64,000 nucleotides of DNA from contig CM039514.1 in NCBI GenBank assembly GCA_022432975.1, positions 10,213,519-10,277,518 on the forward strand. Direction: 5' to 3'. Below the pieces are notes generated by a model, which made no database searches, had not been told where the DNA came from, and was given only the letters and a program-made list of their open reading frames with translations. Source of the DNA: Begonia masoniana. Its lineage: Eukaryota > Streptophyta > Magnoliopsida > Cucurbitales > Begoniaceae. Shown piece after piece: positions 35,441 to 47,976 of the stretch (positions are counted from its first letter, which is position 1; every line of letters begins with the position of its first letter). The translations under genes and the position numbers were made by a program.

Positions 35441-35568
35441 CATGTTCTGAGTTTTTTTTTTTTAAAAAAAAAAAAGAGAGGAATACTAATAATGAACAGG
35501 TGTAGAAATTAAAAAGTAAATGATTACGATTGTCATGTTTACGTGGCGATCCCATCGGGGTAGTTACA
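35441..35568 (+). mobile_element. Gypsy A 5' LTR, terminal part
   Basis: Resumes after E2 with the duplicated CATGT and ends GGTAGTTACA at 35568. It matches 43026-43152 of the 3' LTR. Confidence 0.9.
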
Positions 35569-35572
35569 ATTA

Positions 35573-35584
35573 TGGTATCAGAGC
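35573..35584 (+). other. Primer-binding site of gypsy A
   Basis: TGGTATCAGAGC, complementary to the 3' end of plant initiator tRNA-Met, four bases after the LTR end. Confidence 0.85.
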
Positions 35585-35731
35585 AAAACCGGGTTCTAAA
35601 ACTGATTCTGCAGACTGCCTTCCAGCACTGACTGTCACATGAGCACACTCCAACAACTGTAAGTATTTATGATTTCAGTATATGTCATTAAGTTAAGATA
35701 TATCTGTAATGATTTGTCTAGGAATCCCAAA

Positions 35732-38700
35732 ATGGTTAGAGGTCAACAGAGAGAGACCAATGAGGATAGCAATGCTATCGCTCAGTTGACTGAGTTGGTC
35801 ATGCGCCAATCTCACCAGATAGAACGACTAATGACTGCTAGAGAGGAACAAGGCAACTCCAGTACTAATGCAACTCATGATCATGGGGGTGAGCGTTTTC
35901 ACCGGCTTCGACCCCTGGTGTTTAATGGATATGTTTCAGATCCTATTCATGGTGAGGAGTGGATTTGAAAGATAGAAGACATGTTTAAGTATGCAAAGGT
36001 TGATGAAGGGGATAAGGTCACCTATGCTGTCTTTCATTTGGAGTTAAGTGCGAGGCATTGGTGGGATTCGATCCAGAACACCGCTAATGCCGAAGCTATG
36101 ACCTGGGAGATGTTCAAGACTGCCTTCTTTGACAAGTACTTCAATAGGACTGTTCGGGCCAACAAGAAGAAGGAGTTCATGAATCTACGACAAACTGGCT
36201 CTGTGACGGATTACATATGCAAGTTTGATGCTTTATCACGGTTTGCTCCCCGTATGATTGAGGATGAGGAGGACAAGATTTACCAATTTGTTCAAGGACT
36301 GAAGCCAAGTCTGTACATGAAAGTGAAGACTGCTGGGATACACAATGTACCTTATGGTGAAGTGACGGCTAAGGCCTTGGAGCTGGAAGAGGCAGAAATG
36401 ATAGCATATGCACAGCGCGAGCAGCCAAGGAAACCCACAAAGGACACTCAGCCGCCACCACGTCAGAACAAAGGTTGGCAGCCGCAACAGAACAGGAGAC
36501 CACAGCAACAACAACAAGGAATAAAGAGACCCTTCAATTCAAATGATGACTAGGGAAAAGGAAAGAGACCTCTGGCACCCCTATGCCCCACTTGTCAGAA
36601 GAACCATCTTGGTGAGTGCAAGTTGCTTTCTGGCCGCTGTTTCAGGTGTGATAAGGCTGGACACCTAGTCAGAGACTGCCCCATGCCGCCAGACCCGAAC
36701 CGTGCAAGAGTAGTACCCAGAGTTTATGCCATGTTGGAAGATGAAGATACAGTGCCGCATACAGTCATAACAGGTACCATTATGATCTGTGGTTTTGCTG
36801 CTTACACGCTTATAGATACAGGAGCCACACACTCGTTTATATCAACCTTGTTTGTATGCAATCATAACATAGGATCTTTACCAGCTGAAAGGTCGTTTAG
36901 TGTTATGTTACCATCAGGGAAATCACTACATTCCGAACAGATTGTTAAAGGTGATGTTGTGTCCTTAGGAAGTAAGAAACTGTATGTAGAACTGATTGTA
37001 ATTGACATGAAAGGGTATGAGGTGATATTAGGAATGGATTGGTTATTTAGGCATTATGCCACAATAAGTTGTAGATCTGGAATGGTTGATTTTCAACCCC
37101 CAAATGGTGATCATTATTCCTTCCAAGATATTCCTAAGATAAGCAAAATACCGATTATATCCTCACTAGAAATTTACCGGTTACTGAAAAATGGTTGTGA
37201 GAGTTACTTAGCTAGCATAATGGATGTACGGGTGAAGAATAAGATAGAGTTACAGGATATCCCCATAGTCAGAGAGTTCCCTGAGGCATTTCTGGATGAC
37301 TTGCCAGGATTACCACCTAATAGAGAAGTAGAGTTTGTAATTGATACATATCCCGAGGCATTACCGGTATCTAAGAACCCTTACCGTAAGGCGCCTGTAG
37401 AACTAAAGGAGTTAAAGGTCCAACTACAGGAATTAGTAGACAAAGGGTTTATACGCCCTAGTAGTTCCCCTTGGGGTGCACCTGTCTTATTTGTCAAGAA
37501 GAAGGATGGTTCCCTTAGAATGTGCATAGACTACAGGGAACTAAATAAGTTGACAATTAAGAATAAGTACCCCTTACCTTGGATTGATGATTTGTTTGAC
37601 CAATTGCAAGGAGCTAAGGTGTTTTCGAAAATAGATTTACGTTCGGGTTATTACCAACTGGAGGTTAAGGAAGGAGATATACCAAAGACAGCTTTCAGAA
37701 CCCGTTATGGACACTATGAATTCTTGGTCATGTCATTTGGATTGACCAATGCACCTGCAGCCTTTATGGACTTAATGAATCGAGTGTTTCAGGAGTACTT
37801 GGATAAATTTGTAATTGTGTTTATAGATGATATCCTGATTTACTCACGGACTGAAGCTGACCATGCAGAACATTTAAGAGTAGTTTTGACAACATTGAAG
37901 GAGCACCAGCTTTATGCCAAATTGTCTAAGTGTGAATTTTGGTTGGACAAGGTCAATTTTCTTGGACATGTAGTTTCTGCTAATGGAATATCAGTGGACC
38001 CGATTAAAATTCAGGCAGTAGAGGATTGGCCACAACCAAAGAATGCCAGTGAAGTCCGCAGTTTCCTTGGATTGGCAGGCTATTACAGAAAGTTCATCAA
38101 AGGATTCTCTCTGATAGCTAAGCCCCTGACGAATTTGACAAAGAAGGACAATAAATATTCTTGGACCGAAGCTTGTGAGAATAGCTTCCAGATGTTGAAG
38201 GTGAAGTTAACAACAGCCCAGGTATTGACCCTTCCAACCGAAGAAGGAAAGTTTAGCGTATACTGTGATGCATCTAAAGTTGGGTTGGGCTGTGTTTTGA
38301 TGCAAGAAGGTAAAGTTGTAGCGTATGCCTCTAGGCAGCTAAAGAGTTACGAACAGAACTACCCCACCCATGATTTAGAATTAGCCGCTGTCATTTTTGC
38401 TTTAAAGATATGGAGGCACTACTTATATGGACAGCAGTGTGAGGTGTTTTCTGACCATAAAACTCTGAAGTATCTCTTTACACAAAAAGAATTGAACATG
38501 AGGCAGAGGCGTTGGTTGGAATTTGTTAAGGATTACGACTTTGAGATCAAGTATCACCCGGGTAAGGCTAACTCTGTAGCTGACGCATTGAGCAGGATGT
38601 CAACAACAATGCAACCCGCCGTGTCAACTATGTCTATACCTTTGAGGACAGAGATTCAGAAATTGGAGTTGGAGATAGTTCAAGAGTTGTCAGCTTTGCT

Positions 38701-40154
38701 CGCAAATTTGACCATTCAACCGACGGTTCTGGAAAAGATCAAAGAAGCACAACAGAAGGACTCAGAGGAGAATAACAGTATGATAAACAAGGTGAAGGAC
38801 ACCACCTCCGAGTTTAGTCTTTCCAAGGAGGGGATCCTGAGGTTTAGAAATAGATGGTATGTCCCTAATGATGGAGGATTACGTAAGCTAATCTTGGCTG
38901 AGGCGCACTCGTCTCCCTTTTCTGTGAATCCTGGAAGCACCAAGATGTATCGAGACCTGAAGTTACTCTATTGGTGGCCAAACTTAAAGAGAGATGTTGC
39001 TAAGTATGTAGAGTCATGTTTGGTTTGCCAACAGGTTAAAGCCAAGCACCAACGTCCAGGAGGTACCCTTCAACCTCTGCCTATCCCCGAGTGGAAGTGG
39101 GAACACATAGCTATGGATTTCGTTGTAGGATTTCCTAAGACAACTAAAGGACATGATAGTATTTGGGTTGTGATTGATAGACTGACGAAATCGGCTCATT
39201 TCTTACCAGTAAGGACAACCTACTCGATGGACCAGCTTGCTGATCTTTATGTACAAGAAGTTATTAGGTTGCATGGGATTCCTGCATCTTTTGTCTCTGA
39301 TCGTGATCCTAGATTCACCTCTAGGCTTTTGGCAAAGCTTGCAGGGCACATTAGGTACAAAGTTATCCTTCAGCACTTCTTTTCACCCACAGACAGATGG
39401 CCAATCGGAGAGGACTATTCAGATACTTGAGGATATGTTGAGAGCATGTGTGTTGGACTTTCAGACGACTTGGAGCAGACATCTACCTTTGGTTGAATTT
39501 TCTTACAACAATAGTTACCAGTCCACCATAGGTATGGCACCTTATGAGGCGTTCTATGGTAGGAAATGTAGATCACCTCTGTATTGGGATGAGGTTGGTG
39601 AAGCAAAACTTCTTGGACCCGATATTCTGCAGCAGATGTCGGATAAGATTTCTGTTATCAGGAAAAGGATGATGGCTGCGCAAAGCCGACAGAAGAGTTA
39701 TGCTGATCGAAGGAGAAGGGATCTTGAGTTTGCAGTCGGAGATGAAGTGTTCTTAAAGATTTCACCATTTAAAGGAGTCCTAAGATTTGGCAAGAGAGGA
39801 AAGCTCACTCCACGGTTTATTGGACCTTTCCCTGTCTTGGCTAGAATTGGTGGTACAACTTACAGACTGCAATTGCCTCCATCATTCGATAAAGTTCATA
39901 ATGTCTTCCATGTGTCAATGCTAAGGAAATGCATACGAGATCCGACACAAGTTATTCAACCAACAGGCATTGAATTGGAGCCGACACTGGCATATGAAGA
40001 GAAACCGGTACAAATATTGGAATATGCAGTTAAGACTCTGAGGAATAAAGAAATTCCATTGGTGAAAGTTTTATGGACAAACCACGGCATCGAAGAAGCC
40101 ACATGGGAGCGACAGCTAGACATGCTAGACAAATATCCGGAGTTATTTGTTTGA
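35732..40154 (+). pseudogene. Gypsy A gag-pol polyprotein, three lesions
   Basis: A single frame from MVRGQQRETNEDSN at 35732, as in Tekay elements. Gag shows ARHWWDSIQNTANA and FNRTVRANKKKEFMNLRQ; then zinc knuckle [15 protein letters not shown] (about 36640), protease [11 protein letters not shown] (about 36810), RT with [20 protein letters not shown] and catalytic FIDD (37820-37831), RNase [14 protein letters not shown] (about 38250), integrase [19 protein letters not shown] and [11 protein letters not shown], then [14 protein letters not shown], and a C-terminal chromodomain (EEKPVQILEYAVKTLRNKEI). Lesions are TGA at 35966-35968, TAG at 36551-36553, and an extra base near 39329 that shifts the frame within integrase. 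Otherwise full-length, so decay is recent, or some lesions are sequencing errors. Confidence 0.92.
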
Positions 40155-40179
40155 GCAATTTTCGAGGACGAAAATTTTG

Positions 40180-40195
40180 TTTAAGGAGGGGTGGA
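40180..40195 (+). other. Polypurine tract of gypsy A
   Basis: TTTAAGGAGGGGTGGA directly before the 3' LTR: plus-strand primer site. Confidence 0.8.
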
Positions 40196-40882
40196 TGTAA
40201 CACCCGAGATACGACTAGGTAATTTTCCTAACTGTATTAACGGTCATGAATATTTAATCTTCGCGGTTTAGAATTTTATGACAAGTTTAATTAATTACAT
40301 GTGAGTTTTAAACTAGGTTGAGTGGCAATATTGTAATATTGGAAGTCGAGATCAGTATATAAAGAAAAAGGAAAAGTTTTAAATTTCACTCAAGCCACTG
40401 TAGCCGACATCTTCTACTCTCGGCGATTTCTCTTTCCCCGAGCTCGCACCCCGCCTGCCAGCAATATCCCTTCGACGACCGGTTTTCCCTGCCATTTCCT
40501 GGATACTCTACGCCCGAGGTATGAGTTTGTCAATGTAGTTATCTGTTAGTTGATTAGCCCTGCCTTTTGCTTGGCATTGTAGCTTTGGACTTTTCCAATG
40601 GCTGACTAATAATAAGGATATCTAAAATCTGAGAGTTGTAGTGTTATTTTCCGAATCGATTCTGGACATTTTAGATTAATCAATAGTCGAATCTGTCGGT
40701 CTTGTTTTTGGGATTTCAGACTACACTGAGTATTAGACTAAGGAAACTCGGGAATGACTTTAACTAATAGATCCTAGGATGATTTATGAGTAGAGTTATA
40801 GGATTTTGATTTAACTACTGTAATGCACATGTTTTAGGTGAAGAAGTTGAAGAGAAAAGGTTCAGATTGCTAAGGAGACCAG

Positions 40883-41979
40883 GTAAGTGGATGTATTAGG
40901 ATTTCTGGCCACTAGGGCCCTACACCATAAGGATACTAGGGAAAAAAAAAATTGTTGAAATGTTTAACTGATGATTTTGACTAGTAGTTTGCCATGATAT
41001 GAAGTATTTGAGCAGGAAGATGTTAAGTTACCTGATGTTCTACTCGTTCATACAGTATGATATTTCTCTGTGAAAATTCGTGTCCATGCATTATGTGCTC
41101 GTTTATGATTAAGTTAAGAATATGAAAAGAAAAACAACTGTAAGCATGATTAAGCGCGGAATGGGGGAAATGACTATGACATGTTCACAAGGCTTATGTA
41201 TGGCTCGCGAATTCTCCCACTGGTGGAGGCCGAGTTGATGATAAGCATGGCTCGTGAATTCTCCCACTGGTGGAGGCCGAGATAATGATAGGTATGGCTC
41301 GTGAATTCTCCCACTGGTGGAGGCCGAGGTAATGATAAGTATGGCTCGTGAATTCTCCCACTGGTGGAGGCCGAGATGATGATAAGTATGGCTCGCGAAT
41401 TCTCTCACTAGTGGAGGCCGAGCTAGTCGTCACTATGATTGCCCGGTTGGCAATGATCATATGCCCTGTCTTTCTCCCTCGTTCCCTCCCTTAATACATG
41501 CTATGTAAATGATGAAAATGAGCATGAATGAAGAAAGATTTACGAACTTATGTTCTGTTTCTTTAATTTGTTCATTCATGTATGTCTGTCCCATGCATTC
41601 GTTACTGAGCATTAGGCTTATAGTTAAACCTTATGTTGTAGGCGAAGAGACTACAGGTGAAGATACTAATTTCAAAGAGGATATTTAAAGCTTGTTGCTG
41701 GAAAATGCTCGATGTGACAGTGCAGACTGAGAGGCGATTATGACCCCTGGTTATTGCTTCCTTATGTCAGTAAGAATACAAGAACTGGAATTATGTAGGA
41801 TAGTGTTAGTATTGTCTGAGTCAACTTCTAAGTCTGAAAGTAATTTTAAGGGATTATCGAACGTCCTGTTTGCCTGAAGTCTTCCGCCTTATGTTTCTTT
41901 AATTTGTTCATTCATGTATGTCTGTCACCATGCATTTCCTTACTAAGCATTAGGCTTATAGTTAAACCTTATGTTGTAG
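40883..41979 (+). other. Predicted intron in gypsy A 3' LTR, duplicated acceptor
   Basis: The donor is at 40883. Acceptors TATGTTGTAG|GC end at 41641 and, through the tandem duplication, again at 41979. The first copy has a weakened branch site (TACTGAG); the second keeps TACTAAG. Confidence 0.45.
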
Positions 41980-42228
41980 GCGAAGAGACTACAGGTGAAG
42001 ATACTAATTTCAAAGAGGATATTTAAAGCTTGTTGCTGGAGGAATGCTCGATGTGACAGTGCAGGACTGGAGAGGCGATTATGACACTGGTTATTGCTTC
42101 CTTATGTCAGTAAGAATACAAGAACTGGAATTATGTAGGATAGTGTTAGTATTGTCTGAGTCAACTTCTAAGTCTGAATTAATTTTAAGGGATTATCGAA
42201 CGGTTCTGTTTTCTCTAAGTCTTTTCTG
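41549..42228 (+). repeat. 340-bp tandem duplication in gypsy A 3' LTR
   Basis: Two copies, each from GTTTCTTTAATTTGTTCATT to the AAGTCTTCC region, differing by several substitutions and indels. The 5' LTR has one copy (about 31465-31800). Confidence 0.88.
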
Positions 42229-43152
42229 AACGAGTCTCTAATTTTCTATACGTATGAATGTTAAGTCATTGAAATTTGAAGTCTGTGAAGATTAAGTCTA
42301 TCGGATGTTGTCGAGTGTTTTAGTCATCCGGTGATGTCGAGTGTTTTGCTCGCCGGATGATAAGGGTTAAGTCGTTTGTCGCACAGTCACCGAATGATGC
42401 GGGTATTTACAATACCGGACGATGTGAGTGTTATTTTGTCGTCTAGCGCCCGGTGGATGAAGTGTATTTTCTTCACCGGATGATGTGAGTGTTTTCTTGT
42501 CGTTTAGTGACCAGATGATGTAGAGTATTTCTTCGCCGGAAGAGGAGAAATGTTATGTTGTCGTCTAGTGACCGGTGGAGGAAGTGTAGTTATTCACCGG
42601 ATGATGTAGACGATGTTTGTCGTTTAGTGGCCGAATGTGATTTAATAAGTCATGCGCAATGCACGTGCTCACCGGATGATGTTTCTTATCTAGTGAGATT
42701 TTAATGAGTCACGTGTTTGACTCGTGTTCACCGGTGGATGTCCACTACTGGGCAATGTTTTAATTGAACGTGTGAAACCCACGTGCCTACCGGAAGATAT
42801 CTTCTATTAGGCGATAATAAGTGAGTCTCGTAGAGTACACGTGATAAATCGGATGGGGCACACCCTGCCAGCCGATGCATGCAAATCCATGCAAACCCGA
42901 GTAGAATCAGGTTAGGTGATTTAAGGGCATTTCTTCCCTATCCGATTATGCTTTGGAACTGACGATCGAGTTTAATCGACTGATTCTGTCGATGAATGAA
43001 TTATTAGAAATATGAAGGAGTCAAGTTCATGTTCTGAGTTTTTTTTTTTTAAAAAAAAAGAGAGGAATACTAATAATGAACAGGTGTAGAAATTAAAAAG
43101 TAAATGATTACGATTGTCATGTTTACGTGGCGATCCCATCGGGGTCGTTACA

Positions 43153-43908
43153 GTTGAGGATTTCCAGTCCAGAGATGATGTTTAAAGCTGGTTGCCGGAG
43201 GATGCTCAGTATGACAGTGCAAGGCTGGATAGGCGATTAAGTCCCCTAGTTATGCTCATAGTAAGTCAGAGAAGTTTATGATAAACAGATGACTAAGTAG
43301 AACAGAATTTCTTATAACAATGAGATTCGGATTTGAATGATTTGACTTCAGAGTCTGATAACGATTTTAAGGATTATTGAATGGGTTGTTTTGCTTAAGC
43401 CTTCCGCTATGCGTATTTTGGATGAGTTTATGATTCTTACTCCTTGAGGTTTGTAGTCACTAAGATAAGATTTGGGTGAGTTGTGGTATTTTCTATTGGA
43501 TGAAGTTGTTAGATGATTATAGTGTTTTTCTGCCGTGTGACAGAGGCTGGATAAAGCAATCATCTGGCTGACGTCATCGGCAGATGTAGAGTGATTAAGC
43601 CATCGGATGATGAAAGTGCTATTTCGTCGTCTAGCGATCGGCAGATGTAGCGTGTTTAAGCCATCGGATGATGAAAGTGCTATTTTGTCGTCTAGCGATC
43701 GGCAGATGTAGGGTGTTTAAGCTATCGGATGATGAGAGTGTTATTTTGTCATCTAGTTATCGGCAGATGTAGTGTAATAAAGTTACCGGATAATGAGGAT
43801 GTTATTTTGTCGTTTAGTGACCGGATCATGTTTTAATTATTCACGTGAGAAGCACATGTTCACCGATGATGTCCCCTTATTTCATCGGATGATATAAGAA
43901 GTCTCTTG
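43153..43908 (+). mobile_element. LTR B, right fragment
   Basis: Continuation of LTR B after gypsy A, colinear with the 3' half of LTR A but diverged (GGTTGCCGGAGGATGCTCAG and onward). Tandem blocks of ATCGGATGATGAAAGTG and GTCGTCTAGCGATCGGCAGA occur at about 43560-43830. TGACGTCA is at 43569-43576 and the 17-mer TGTCGTTTAGTGACCGG at 43808-43824. It ends abruptly at the A-run. Confidence 0.82.
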
Positions 43909-45672
<1,764 letters not shown>

Positions 45673-46015
45673 TGTAACGCCTCGAGTTTTCTGAACCCAG
45701 TTTGTTACTCATAAACTCGAACTTGACTAAGAAACTTTGGACCAAATTTAAAATTTCGCTCGAAAGTCTAAATTTGACATTTTCTAAAACTTCAAAACGT
45801 TTAAATACTTGCAGCGGAATTCGTTTGAACAAAAATAGAGTTAAACAAAACCATAGTACAATGTTTGAGTAATCAGTTGAGTTGTTAAAGAACAATCGGC
45901 CAAAAGAAATAAAGGGTTTAAATCGCGAAATACTTTAAAAGTTGCAAAAGTCAAACTCATCTGCCGCTGAATTAAGTCAACGAAAGAGCAGAAGCAAACA
46001 GAAGTCTTCCACCGA

Positions 46016-46099
46016 TGACGTCAGCCAGATGAATTAATCCTCCAACTTGTGCCGATCGCAAACGACGAGTTTTGCTACTCTCATCTACCGATGACGTCA
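46016..46099. promoter_or_regulatory. Paired TGACGTCA palindromes
   Basis: TGACGTCA at 46016-46023 and 46092-46099, each preceded by ACCGA and spaced about 76 bp apart. This is the core bound by plant bZIP/TGA factors. The same pair is at 52957-52964 and 53033-53040 in the 5' LTR. Confidence 0.5.
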
Positions 46100-46308
46100 G
46101 CCGGATGATTCGTTCATCCAGCCTCTGCCGATCATAAGACGACAAAAGACTTTACTCACAAAACAAAACAAACAGTATACATTGACCGGTCACTAAACGA
46201 CAAAAGTCTTCCCGCATCTTCCGATAGACATAATACACAATGTCCACCGATCACTAAACTACAAAATCATTTCCTACATCTTCCGTAACTATAGCACTCG
46301 ACATCCAC

Positions 46309-46328
46309 CGATCGCTAAACGACAAAAG
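46309..46328 (+). promoter_or_regulatory. 20-mer shared with copia LTR
   Basis: CGATCGCTAAACGACAAAAG, identical to copia 11364-11383. Relative to each element's own coding strand the orientation is opposite in the two families. Confidence 0.6.
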
Positions 46329-46917
46329 TCTAAACTTTCTACCGATGAAATAAACTACAAGATTCCGATAGATTTAACACGCTACTCCTACCGGTAGAAA
46401 ACAACCATCTTCTACCGATAGAAAACGATGTCTTCTATCGATAGATTACCACTTGCCGGTAGAAAACAGAGCAATTTTTCCACAATTCATACTCTATACA
46501 AAAACAACTCTACTATTATTCGATTCCATGAAACCTTTCGAAAACGACTCCAATCCCTACATTACTCAAATCCAGTAAAAACCAATGCTAAATCAGCAAG
46601 GTACTATTTTCAGAAGATTTCAAAATGTGTTTCAAAACATTGAAAACTATTGCTGTCTTAAGACTCAACATACTTAAGTGAAAACATTGTCGACTGAACC
46701 AGAGAGTTTTCAGACCTAAGATCAGGACATTAAAAGTTGATTCTGTCAGCGAAACTTAAACACAACTCAGCTATCTAGTTTTTTTACTACAATGCACATG
46801 TACAAAACACTGGTTAAACCGCCTTATCGATTTACCAAGTCGTGGCCTGAATGCGTTCCTCCAACATCATCTATGCATTTGTGAACTCAGGGAAATCACC
46901 TGCAGTAACCTCAACAC

Positions 46918-47402
46918 CTACATCATAAAACTCATCTATTAGCCTAATGCTAAGCAAGCAAAGCAATAATGAAATGATATGCTGAAACATAAAACCTAAA
47001 CATACAGTTTCTACTTTCTCACCTCAGTTGTACATTCGTTCGTTTACTGATCTGATCCCTCGGTTCCCTTGGGAGTGAGATCAGTTCTCCCAATGTTATA
47101 CATCCTCTACTCGATTAAGGGGCGGATGAATTCCCTTAATAGCTATCTGATCCCTCAGTTCTCTTGAGAGTGGGATCAATTCTCCTAATGTTCTACATCC
47201 TCTACTCGATTAAGGGGCGGATGAACTTCCCTTAATAGCTATTATGTCACATTCGGTTCATGCCTTACCATTCTTTACATGAAAATTAATTTTCGTAATC
47301 TTTCATAAAAACATGATGCATGTCATACAAACTCATTCGCACAATGTATAAATCCTAATGTTTTGTGATGTAGGCCCGAAGGCACATGCATACTTTACTT
47401 AC
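46918..47402 (-). other. Predicted leader intron in gypsy C 3' LTR
   Basis: The donor CTAG|GTAAGTAAAG is at 47402, the branch-like GCTTAGC lies about 35 nt before the acceptor, and GATGTAG|GTGT ends at 46918. The length is 485 bp, identical to the 5' LTR copy. Confidence 0.5.
47055..47245 (-). repeat. 98-bp duplication in gypsy C 3' LTR
   Basis: Two units from CTGATCCCTC(G/A)GTT to CCCTTAATAGCTA, each with TACTCGATTAAGGGGCGGAT. It lies inside the predicted intron; the 5' LTR copy is at about 53995-54185. Confidence 0.85.
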
Positions 47403-47941
47403 CTAGATTCCTGGGGAAATGTTTGGTTGCTAACCACTTCGGGTTCTGCTCAAACCTAAAACCATAGGCAGTGTATTAGTTAAACTTCATTCTAAACTAT
47501 CCAGGAGTCTTAAGGAGATTAGTTTGGAAGCTCAGATCTTCGTGTATTCCCGATTCTGCACTAAACCCAAAACTACACACATTCACAACACTCCCAAAAA
47601 CACATACATTGCACTCTCTCTGTTATCTAACTGTCAAGTCATAAGGAAAAATGAAGGAACTCACCTAAATCGGAGAAATCACTGGAGAAGTCAGAGGGAA
47701 AATCGCTTGGAGCTCTGATGAGCTTGAGCTGAATACCGAGAAAGGAAAAATGAGGGGACAGTGGTGGCTAAACCTCATTAAACCGTCCCTTAAATACGTT
47801 ATCCACAATAAACTGCAATTTACCATTTTGTCCTTACTCATACACTTATTAACCTAATCACTAAATCACCCAATTTAACTTTTAAAGCATTCTCAAAAAA
47901 ATGAAACAAGGTAAATCGGTTAATAGAAACCGGATGTTACA

Positions 47942-47956
47942 ATCTACCCTCCTTAA
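47942..47956 (-). other. Polypurine tract of gypsy C
   Basis: The complement reads TAAGGAGGGTAGAT next to the 3' LTR: plus-strand primer. Confidence 0.8.
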
Positions 47957-47976
47957 AAGAATTTTGTGCTCAAAAT

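Larger units (their letters stand above)
30112..43152 (+). mobile_element. Gypsy A: Tekay-like Ty3/gypsy element
   Basis: A full-length element inserted in LTR B. The 5' LTR is 30112-35568 (about 2.6 kb once solo LTR E2 is removed), the PBS 35573-35584, gag-pol 35732-40154, the polypurine tract just before 40196, and the 3' LTR 40196-43152. Flanking 5-mers are GGTGA (30107-30111) and GTTGA (43153-43157), one mismatch. LTRs are very similar to each other, implying recent insertion. The C-terminal chromodomain after integrase places it with plant chromoviruses, Tekay/Del branch. Confidence 0.92.
40196..43152 (+). mobile_element. Gypsy A 3' LTR
   Basis: 2957 bp, TGTAACACCC to GGTCGTTACA. It is longer than the 5' LTR because of a tandem duplication of about 340 bp (41549-41888 and 41889-42228) absent from the 5' LTR. 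It has TATA at 40356-40363, the 47-bp minisatellite at 41199-41425, and CCGG motif blocks at 42300-42870. It shows the uninterrupted E2 target site. Confidence 0.92.
45673..47941 (-). mobile_element. Gypsy C 3' LTR
   Basis: Contains two TGACGTCA palindromes (46016-46023, 46092-46099), repeated CTAAACGACAAAA motifs (46186-46328), CTACCGATAG/CCGGTAGAAAAC motifs (46370-46470), the predicted intron 46918-47402 and a two-unit repeat of about 98 bp (about 47055-47245). Confidence 0.92.

Noticed and set aside
35573..35584. tRNA gene near the PBS matches
   Set aside because: Only the 12-base tRNA 3'-end complement is present, with no cloverleaf; this is a primer site.
28704..43908. LTR B as a complete element
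   Set aside because: Only LTR sequence is seen on both sides of gypsy A and the far end is lost in the gap; solo and full-length cannot be told apart.
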